This document shows positions 43,000 to 48,854 of a stretch of DNA of 48,854 bases, one piece after another; within the stretch, counting starts at the first letter, position 1, and each line of letters begins with the position of its first letter. Position numbers and translations under genes: made by a program. The stretch covers positions 1-48,854 of the forward strand of contig JBATUR010000049.1 of NCBI GenBank assembly GCA_049671305.1, written 5' to 3'. Under the pieces are notes generated by a model. The model was not told where the DNA came from and did not search any database. It was given only the letters and a program-made list of their open reading frames with translations. The DNA comes from CADCTM01 sp049671305. Lineage in GTDB: Bacteria > Cyanobacteriota > Cyanobacteriia > Cyanobacteriales > Coleofasciculaceae.

Positions 43000-43125
43000 A
43001 CGCTTAAGTTTACTTGCAGTAGGGGCAATAAATTAATGAACAAAAAGGGCGAGGGTGTACTAAACCGTTCGCCCACTTGATTTTTGACACAATATTTGGC
43101 TTTCACCAGTCGTGTCAATAATTAT

Positions 43126-43740
43126 TTAGCGATTTGACATAGCAAAACGCTCATTTACAGCATCCCAATTAACCACATTCCACCACTGTTTTAGATACTC
43201 AGGGCGTTTGTTTTGGTACTTCAGGTAATAAGCGTGTTCCCAAACATCATTACCCATAATTGGGAACAAGCCCTGACTCAGGGGGTTATCCTGATTGGGA
43301 GTGCTAACGACTTCTAGCTTGCCAGCACTGTTGCGGACTAACCATGCCCAACCGCTGCCAAATTGGGTAGCACCGGCGTCGTTAAATTTGGTTTTGAAGC
43401 TTTCAAAATCACCAAAGGTTTCGGAAATAGCAGAAGCGATCGCACCTGTTGGATCACCACCAGCATTTGCACCCATTAGTGTCCAAAACATGGTGTGATT
43501 TACGTGACCGCCACCATTATTACGCACAGCACCCTTGATATCTGCAGGTAAGCTATCGAGGTCGATGATTAATTCCTCTGGGCTTTTGCCTTGCAGGTTA
43601 GGATGTTTTTCTAGTGCCGCATTCAGCTTGCTGACGTATGCTTGGTGATGCAGATCGTGATGAATCTGCATTGTTTGAGCATCGATGTAAGGTTCTAGTG
43701 CGTCAAAGCTATAAGGTAATGGCGGTAGTTCGTGAGCCAT
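43126..43740 (-). CDS. sodA: Superoxide dismutase, Mn type
   Basis: 204 residues. It dismutates superoxide to oxygen and hydrogen peroxide. Metal ligands are visible: MQIHHDLHHQAYV, NGGGHVNHTMFW, and DVWEHAYYLKYQNKRP. The segments GGHVNH and STPNQDNPL point to manganese (the Gln of NQD is the Mn-type outer-sphere residue); Fe-type enzymes read NAAQVWNH and a different loop. There is no signal peptide or membrane anchor, so it is cytosolic, unlike the anchored SodA of some Nostoc strains. A good AAGGAG site precedes the ATG. Confidence 0.92.
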   Translation of the reverse strand: MAHELPPLPYSFDALEPYIDAQTMQIHHDLHHQAYVSKLNAALEKHPNLQGKSPEELIIDLDSLPADIKGAVRNNGGGHVNHTMFWTLMGANAGGDPTGAIASAISETFGDFESFKTKFNDAGATQFGSGWAWLVRNSAGKLEVVSTPNQDNPLSQGLFPIMGNDVWEHAYYLKYQNKRPEYLKQWWNVVNWDAVNERFAMSNR

Positions 43741-43920
43741 GTATACTCCTTGATTACGACTTTCAACTATCTAGGCTGATCATTAGGCTCTGGCACTCCA
43801 GATGTCAACCCAAACCCAGCACTCTCCACAAATCTTAAATCGTTATGGTACGTCCGAATATAGGCATATATACGCTATTTTTCAGATTTTGCAGTTTTAG
43901 TACCCAATTTCTCGCCATTT
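43741..43920. other. Upstream region of the superoxide dismutase gene
   Basis: About 180 bp with no gene, ending at the start of the tandem repeat. The sodA promoter is expected here. I saw no clear boxes. Confidence 0.4.
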
Positions 43921-44215
43921 AAGAACCCCGACTTGGTTTGAATCTGTAATTACCTAGCTAAATTTAATTGAGAATTGAAGAACCCCGACTTCTTAGCTTG
44001 AAGCTGTAATTAGCTAAATTTAATTGAGAATTGAAGAACCCCGACTTCTTAACTTGAAGCTGTAATTACCTAGCTAAATTTAATTGAGAATTGAAGAACC
44101 CCGACTTCTTAGCTTGAAGCTGTAATTACCTAGCTAAATTTAATTGAGAATTGAAGAACCCCGACTTCTTAACTTGAATCTGTGATTAGCTAGCTAAATT
44201 TAATTGAGAAGTCGG
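43921..44215. repeat. Five tandem copies of a roughly 60-bp repeat, closing with an inverted block
   Basis: Copies begin (AAGAACCCCGACT) at 43921, 43978, 44034, 44094 and 44154, with spacings 57, 56, 60 and 60 bp, and share CTAGCTAAATTTAATTGAGA. The array ends in GAAGTCGGGG (44207-44216), the reverse complement of the CCCCGACTTC that starts each unit, so it can fold back on any copy. There are no variable spacers, so this is not a CRISPR array. The last copy overlaps the 3' end of the neighbouring gene. Confidence 0.9.
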
Positions 44216-44702
44216 GGATCTGTGCCAGCAAATCTTGAACAATAGCGATCGCTTCAACTGGTGTTTGGGCAATAAATACGCATGGCGACAAACTGCGAAA
44301 AAACTGCTGACTTTCCTGGTTGTCGTTCAACAAAATCACCGGTTTATTAGCTTTAATTGCCAGGGCAACTTCTGATGCCGTCCCTGCACCCATGCCACAG
44401 GCAATTACCACATGACAAGAGAGCACATTAATATTATTTCTAGCACTGCCCATATCGGTGAAAATTGCCAAATCAACCGTATCCGCCAAACCATGAGCAT
44501 CAGCCGTTGGTAAAATACCCACAGTCAAACCATTGCCAGCTTTTGCACCACGACTTGCCGCCTGCATCACTCCCATATTTCTGCCACCTGTAAGTAAAAC
44601 CCAATGGTTTTGGGCAATGAGTTTTCCCAAATAATATGCATTTTGTGCTTCAGTTGGCGAGGCGTTGCCAGGTCCCATCACACCGATGACAATTTTTCTC
44701 AT
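44190..44702 (-). CDS. LOG-like Rossmann-fold nucleotide-binding protein (TIGR00725-type)
   Basis: 170 residues from ATG 44702. It resembles the LOG/TIGR00725 group with a PGxGxAs-type start (IGVMGPGNASPTEAQNAYYL), the LLTGGRNMGVMQAASRGAK nucleotide/phosphate loop, and MGAGTASEVALAIKANKPVI, where LOG phosphoribohydrolases have the PGGxGTxxE catalytic motif. The PGG is replaced by GMGAGTASE, so the cytokinin-type hydrolase activity is uncertain. Its C-terminal codons (IPDFSIKFS then stop) are encoded by the last unit of the adjacent repeat array. It starts 13 bp after the prenyltransferase stop, suggesting an operon. Confidence 0.82.
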   Translation of the reverse strand: MRKIVIGVMGPGNASPTEAQNAYYLGKLIAQNHWVLLTGGRNMGVMQAASRGAKAGNGLTVGILPTADAHGLADTVDLAIFTDMGSARNNINVLSCHVVIACGMGAGTASEVALAIKANKPVILLNDNQESQQFFRSLSPCVFIAQTPVEAIAIVQDLLAQIPDFSIKFS

Positions 44703-44715
44703 CAAGTTGCAAACC

Positions 44716-45600
44716 TCAAAGTACAGAACCAGAAATCATCCCAGCCAGCACTACAAAGCCGATCCAGACGTTTTGACGGAAAATTTCAGCATAAACGGGT
44801 TTCGGGATGTCTGCTTGTCTGAGGCGGCTGTATTGCCATGCCCAGGCGATAGTCGCAATGGCGGACGCGATCCAAAACCCTAATCCTAATTCCATAACCA
44901 CACCCAACACCGCCAAAAGCCCTGCTGTACAAGCAAAAAAGAAACCCACGGCTTCGGCGGCATAGTTGCCAAAAAACAAGGCACTGGAGTTTATGCCAAT
45001 CAGCTTGTCATCTTCGCGATCGGACATGGCATAAACTGTATCAAAGCCTAATGTCCAAAGCACCGTCGCGCCCCAAAGTAGCCAGGTAGCCTGTGTCAGG
45101 TTGCCCGTCACCGCACTCCAACTAATCAAAACGCCGAAACCCCAAGCAATGGACAAAACAAGCTGAGGAACCGGAAAAACACGCTTGGCAGAGGGGTAAA
45201 AAATAATTACAGGGACAGCGGCAACACAAAGCCAGAAGCTGAAAGAGTTGAGATAAAGGGACAATATGGCAGCGCAACTCAGGGAGATTAAGCAGACAAT
45301 AATGCCAATTTGCACTGAGAGGGCGCGGGAAGCAAGAGGGCGAGTACGAGTGCGTTCAACTTGTGGATCAATATCGCGGTCCCATAAATCGTTTACCACA
45401 CAACCGGCGGCACTAGTTGCGATCGTACCTAAAATAATTACACCAACTAAGGGTAGGGGGGGTGTGCCGTCTGCTGCCAAAAAAACTGCCCACAAAGCAG
45501 GAATCATTAATATTAAGCGTCCGGCTGGTTTATCCCAACGTAAAAGCTGGATAATGGTTAGCCAAATTGGTTGGGAGTCGGGGGTTGGGTGAGTGAGCAT
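44716..45600 (-). CDS. plqA: 4-hydroxybenzoate polyprenyltransferase (plastoquinone synthesis)
   Basis: 294 residues of the UbiA family with eight or so hydrophobic helices. The first Asp-rich motif NDLWDRDIDPQVERTRTRPL and the second, DREDDKLIG, bind the magnesium-diphosphate of the prenyl donor. In cyanobacteria this enzyme joins 4-hydroxybenzoate to solanesyl diphosphate on the way to plastoquinone; the symbol ubiA would be the E. coli counterpart. It sits first in a likely two-gene unit with the LOG-like gene and is divergent from ppx. Confidence 0.92.
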   Translation of the reverse strand: MLTHPTPDSQPIWLTIIQLLRWDKPAGRLILMIPALWAVFLAADGTPPLPLVGVIILGTIATSAAGCVVNDLWDRDIDPQVERTRTRPLASRALSVQIGIIVCLISLSCAAILSLYLNSFSFWLCVAAVPVIIFYPSAKRVFPVPQLVLSIAWGFGVLISWSAVTGNLTQATWLLWGATVLWTLGFDTVYAMSDREDDKLIGINSSALFFGNYAAEAVGFFFACTAGLLAVLGVVMELGLGFWIASAIATIAWAWQYSRLRQADIPKPVYAEIFRQNVWIGFVVLAGMISGSVL

Positions 45601-45795
45601 GAAGTAACTGAATTAATAGTTTTGAGGTTTAGGAATCTACTGCTTTTATTTTGTCTTGCAACTGTATCTAGTTTTGAGCGAGTTGGTATTTTGTGGTTAA
45701 TCTCCAGTTTAAGTATTGTACTTTCTGAGATGTTGGTTCCCTTTTAAGGATATCGTTATTGATATTTGGGCTAGCGTGGTCTTGGGGGATATTTG

Positions 45796-47427
45796 ATGAT
45801 TAATTCAGCAATTCAAACAAGTATTGTTAACGGTGTTACAGCGGAACAGGAACCAGACCGTATGCTTGCCGCCATTGATATTGGCACGAATTCGATTCAC
45901 ATGGTAGTGGTGCGGCTTCATCCAGAAATTCCAGCATTTACGATTATTGCTAAGGAGAAAGATACAGTACGCTTAGGTGTACGTGACCCAAAAACCGGCG
46001 ACTTGACGGCAGTGGCGATGAAAAGAGCGATGTCTGCTTTGCAACGCTGTCAGGAATTGGCAAAAAGTTTCCATGTTGAACAAATAGTTGCGGTGGCAAC
46101 GAGTGCGGTACGAGAGGCACCAAATGGACGTGATTTTTTGCAGCAGGTTGATGCTGAATTGGGCTTATTTGTCAATTTAATTTCTGGGCAGGAAGAAGCG
46201 CGACGCATTTATTTAGGTGTATTATCGGGGCTAGAATTTAATGATATTCCTCACGTTATTATTGATATTGGGGGCGGCTCGACTGAGTTGATTTTAGGAG
46301 ATAGCCACGAACCTCGTTACCTTAGTAGTACTAAAGTTGGTGCTGTCCGTTTGACGGCTCAATATATTACAACTGATCCGATTAATCCGGTTGAGTTGCA
46401 ATCTTTGCAAGCTTATATCCGGGGAATGTTAGAAAGACCAGTTGAGGAGTTATTGGCAAAGCTAAAACCGGGGGAAGAACCGCGTTTAGTTGGTACATCT
46501 GGGACAATTGAAACTTTGGCAATTGTTCATGCTAGAGAAAAGTTGGGAATAGTGCCGAATCCTTTATCAGGATATCAGTTAAGCCGCGAAGATTTACAAG
46601 ATATTTTCCAACGTTTATCTTTAATGAGTTGTGCTGAACGTGAGGCAGTTTCAGGTGTTTCTGAACGTCGTGCCGAAATTATTGTGGCAGGGGCGCTAAT
46701 TTTATTGGAAGCGATGACGCTATTAGGAATTGAGTCGTTAATTATTGGTGAAAGGGCATTACGAGAAGGGGTAATTGTTGACTGGATGTTGACTCATGGT
46801 TTGATTGAAAACCGCCTGCGTTTTCAAGGTTCGGTGCGTCAACGTAGTGTGTTTAAAATTGCTCAAAAGTATCAAGTGAATCGGGAATATAGCGATCGCG
46901 TGGCGGCGTTGGCATTAAGTTTATTTGACCAAACTAAAGGTCATCTCCACAACCATAATGATGATGCACGAGAATTACTTTGGGCGGCGGCTATTTTACA
47001 TAATTGTGGTTTGTTTGTGAGTCATTCTGCTTATCACAAACACTCGTATTATTTAATTCGTAATGGTGAACTTCTAGGATTTGCTGAAATGCAAGTTGAG
47101 GTAATTGCTAATATTGCTCGTTATCACCGCCGTAATGCACCCAAGAAAAAGCATGAAAACTACAGTAATTTACCAGATAAAGAGCATCGTTTATTAGTTA
47201 GTCAGCTTGGTGCAATTTTACGTCTTGCTGTGGCTTTAGAGCGTCGTCAATTAGGGGCAGTTAAGCAATTACGTTGTGAATATCGTGGAGAGGTGCGAGA
47301 GTTGCATTTAGAAATTAAACCAGCTTTTCCGGGTGATGACTGCGCTTTGGAATTGTGGAGTTTGAATTATGAGAAAGAGGTGTTTGAGGCAGAATTTGAT
47401 ATTAAGTTAATGGCAAGCTTGGCATGA
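45796..47427 (+). CDS. ppx: Ppx/GppA-family exopolyphosphatase with HD-type C-terminal domain
   Basis: 543 residues from ATG 45796, with GGGGGA upstream. The N-terminal ASKHA-fold domain has AAIDIGTNSIHMVVV, ATSAVREAPNG and VIIDIGGGSTELILG, the phosphate-binding loops of exopolyphosphatase and pppGpp phosphatase. The C-terminal domain (about 330-500) is HD-like, with AAILHNCGLFVSHSAYHKHS and VIANIARYHRR. It removes terminal phosphate from polyphosphate, countering Ppk1, and possibly acts on pppGpp. It is followed by a long hairpin at 47580. Confidence 0.93.
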   Translation: MINSAIQTSIVNGVTAEQEPDRMLAAIDIGTNSIHMVVVRLHPEIPAFTIIAKEKDTVRLGVRDPKTGDLTAVAMKRAMSALQRCQELAKSFHVEQIVAVATSAVREAPNGRDFLQQVDAELGLFVNLISGQEEARRIYLGVLSGLEFNDIPHVIIDIGGGSTELILGDSHEPRYLSSTKVGAVRLTAQYITTDPINPVELQSLQAYIRGMLERPVEELLAKLKPGEEPRLVGTSGTIETLAIVHAREKLGIVPNPLSGYQLSREDLQDIFQRLSLMSCAEREAVSGVSERRAEIIVAGALILLEAMTLLGIESLIIGERALREGVIVDWMLTHGLIENRLRFQGSVRQRSVFKIAQKYQVNREYSDRVAALALSLFDQTKGHLHNHNDDARELLWAAAILHNCGLFVSHSAYHKHSYYLIRNGELLGFAEMQVEVIANIARYHRRNAPKKKHENYSNLPDKEHRLLVSQLGAILRLAVALERRQLGAVKQLRCEYRGEVRELHLEIKPAFPGDDCALELWSLNYEKEVFEAEFDIKLMASLA

Positions 47428-47579
47428 TATTTTAAGTAAAACTAAGTGATTGTATTTTATGCTGATGGCTATTTTTAGACAACTTCATTTTTTGTTGTAA
47501 GATTACAACTTCTCAGTACGGTTCCCAACGAAATAAGTGCCATAGTTTTATTCTCCAAAGTGTTAGCTTTGTCTATCTT

Positions 47580-47633
47580 TTATCCAAATTGAAGGTTTAA
47601 ATTTTGATTAGTTAAGCACTTCAATTTGGATAA
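47580..47633. terminator. 15-bp inverted repeat between two convergent genes
   Basis: TTATCCAAATTGAAG (47580-47594) and CTTCAATTTGGATAA (47619-47633) are perfect complements around a 24-nt loop. It sits between ppx and the convergent small membrane gene and could terminate both, although neither side has a clear T-run. An alternative is a small mobile or regulatory RNA element. The remaining spacer shows nothing else. Confidence 0.6.
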
Positions 47634-47726
47634 TTCAGTTCAACTAACATCGAAATATCCAAGGTAAAACTGTGACTAAGTTCGGTTCTTTGCCAAAATA
47701 GTTGGGAGAATTTCCGTACACTTAAC

Positions 47727-48020
47727 TTAATTGTCGTTTAACATTTGGTAACGGTAGAAGCTGTAAGTATCAAATAAAGCGCCGACAAGACCACAGGCAA
47801 AGCCAATAACGATGATGCCTTGCAAGGGGCAACCACTACCAAAAACTGCGAGGAACTGTAATAACTGGGTTGTGCCTGAAGCTCCGACGCTTTCAAAGCC
47901 AGGAACGTAACCAATGCCAATTAGCGACGCTAAAAACACTGCAATTACTGCAAAGGGTGCAATAAAGCAAAGGAAGACAGTCAAGACAAGGGAACGGAGA
48001 AAGTTAGGCAAGATGCTCAT
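47727..48020 (-). CDS. Small membrane protein of unknown function
   Basis: 97 residues from the ATG at 48020 (MSILPNFLRSLVLTVFLCF); the frame opens eleven codons earlier in weaker sequence. Two or three hydrophobic helices (about 8-38 and 52-82), with a loop holding GYVPGFESVGASG and a cytosolic tail ending YSFYRYQMLNDN. I do not recognise a function. It converges on ppx and is divergent from mutS. Confidence 0.65.
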   Translation of the reverse strand: MSILPNFLRSLVLTVFLCFIAPFAVIAVFLASLIGIGYVPGFESVGASGTTQLLQFLAVFGSGCPLQGIIVIGFACGLVGALFDTYSFYRYQMLNDN

Positions 48021-48342
48021 AAATCGGGTTGTATTGTGAATCACTTCACGCAAATGCCGAAGCTAAACAAGTGACACTATCTACAATAGATGCGATCGCA
48101 AGTTCTACTCTCTAGATGTCAAAAATCTTAAATCTTCATTAATAATCTTGGTGAAAGTCTGTGAAGTTTATTTATAAAAGTCGTGTAGTTTTAATGAAGC
48201 TTCAGTCTGTTTCTGGCTTGTGGCGCTCAAAAACTGCCTGAAAAAACTTTATGTATGTTCATAATTGTTAGCTATATCGTTGTATTTCCCCTCTTTGCGA
48301 TAAAGTTATTAAAAACCTGGTGTTTCACTTAACTAATTATCC
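48021..48342. promoter_or_regulatory. Divergent promoter spacer upstream of mutS
   Basis: 322 bp without a gene. It contains one HIP1 octamer at about 48091-48098 and AT-rich sequence just before mutS. Promoters in both directions are expected but no box is clear. Confidence 0.4.
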
Positions 48343-48854
48343 ATGAGCGGATACCTCGACGCATCTACCCCTTCTAAACCCGATGATGCCAAGCCAACTC
48401 GCGCTACAGAGAAGGCATTGCACGTTGCTGCTGAAAATGCTGATTCTCGCACAGTAGACCGCAGCAAACTAACTCCAATGATGCAGCATTTTGTTGAGGT
48501 AAAAGAGCAATATCCTCATGCCATGTTACTGTACAGAGTTGGCGATTTTTATGAAACTTTTTTTCAGGATGCCCGCATTTTATCAGAGGAACTGGAACTG
48601 GTTTTAACTAGCAAAGAATCAGGTAAAGGTATTGGACGTGTTCCCATGACAGGTGTACCTCATCATGCCTTAGACCGCTACTGCACAATGTTAGTAGAAA
48701 GAGGTTTTGCGATCGCAATTTGTGACCAAGTAGAAGAAGCTTCAATTGCTGCCAAAGAAGGGCGTCAAGTCCGTCGGGAGGTGACGAAAATTCTCACTCC
48801 TGGTACATTACTTGATGATGGAATGTTAAGCGCCCGTCGCAACAATTTTTTAGC
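48343..48854 (+). CDS. mutS: DNA mismatch repair protein MutS (5' part, runs off the window)
   Basis: The first 170 codons of MutS, open to the end of the window. After a 45-residue hydrophilic lead (MSGYLDASTPSKPDD) comes the mismatch-recognition domain: TPMMQHFVEVKEQYPHAMLL, then YRVGDFYETFF, whose FYE matches the conserved Phe-x-Glu that contacts the mismatch, and GKGIGRVPMTGVPHHALDRY. The lead is longer than in E. coli, which is common in cyanobacteria. MutS binds mismatches and recruits MutL. The ATPase domain is outside the window. Confidence 0.95.
   Translation, partial: MSGYLDASTPSKPDDAKPTRATEKALHVAAENADSRTVDRSKLTPMMQHFVEVKEQYPHAMLLYRVGDFYETFFQDARILSEELELVLTSKESGKGIGRVPMTGVPHHALDRYCTMLVERGFAIAICDQVEEASIAAKEGRQVRREVTKILTPGTLLDDGMLSARRNNFL

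Noticed and set aside
43126..43740. Iron superoxide dismutase
   Set aside because: The Fe signatures (NAAQVWNH and others) are absent. The Mn-type GGHVNH and NQD segments are present.
43921..44215. CRISPR array
   Set aside because: The units are contiguous near-identical 56-60-bp copies with no variable spacers, and no cas gene is present.
1..48854. tRNA or rRNA genes
   Set aside because: I looked for cloverleaf-like and conserved rRNA segments in the spacers and saw none. A covariance-model scan would be needed to be certain.

Overview
The window comes from a cyanobacterium, most likely a filamentous one of the Nostoc/Calothrix/Scytonema type. The direct evidence is a complete C-phycocyanin operon with three cpcG rod-core linker genes. 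The octamer GCGATCGC (HIP1) also recurs throughout, for example at 4410-4417, 12133-12140 and 23614-23621. Many genes belong to families known almost only from cyanobacteria. No rRNA, tRNA, CRISPR array, transposase or integrase was recognised, and no phycoerythrocyanin (pec) genes lie next to cpc.

Layout. 1-7.2 kb holds a one-pass membrane protein, a glycine-zipper stress-type protein, serA-prmA on the plus strand, and a small minus-strand group made of a Coq4-like protein, a TetR regulator and a HicB-like antitoxin with a gene scrap, followed by a Uma2-type protein. 7.4-14.7 kb is the phycobilisome rod operon cpcB-A-C-D-E-F-G1-G2-G3 on the minus strand, with inverted repeats in three spacers and a structured leader. 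14.7-26.2 kb holds mostly single genes: an RluD-type pseudouridine synthase, a GST, a DUF2358 protein carrying a scrap of a GntR/MocR-type regulator upstream, a rhomboid protease, a pentapeptide-repeat protein, a hemerythrin protein, two DUF2993 paralogues around a DUF1003 gene, a DUF2231 membrane protein, a secreted protein and a DnaJ-type chaperone. 26.5-30.8 kb is one giant RTX metalloprotease gene of the serralysin type. 31.5-35.3 kb holds glgC and ppk1 (glycogen and polyphosphate storage). 35.7-41.1 kb is a tight operon of two lipoprotein substrate-binding proteins and a hybrid histidine kinase that ends in a class III adenylate cyclase. 41.3-48.9 kb holds a seven-repeat NxxG protein, two small unknown proteins, a Mn-type superoxide dismutase, a 60-bp tandem repeat array, a LOG-like nucleotide-binding protein, the plastoquinone prenyltransferase, an exopolyphosphatase, a small membrane protein and the 5' end of mutS.

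How genes work together. The cpc block encodes alpha and beta phycocyanin, rod linkers, the CpcE/CpcF lyase that loads the alpha-subunit bilin, and linkers that join rods to the core. Ppk1 makes polyphosphate and Ppx degrades it, but they are about 10 kb apart. The most interesting system is the substrate-binding protein / hybrid kinase / adenylate cyclase operon. It has receptor-like binding proteins but no ABC permease or ATPase, which suggests ligand sensing coupled to cAMP rather than uptake. Family assignments rest on motifs and overall resemblance read by eye; no database search was run.
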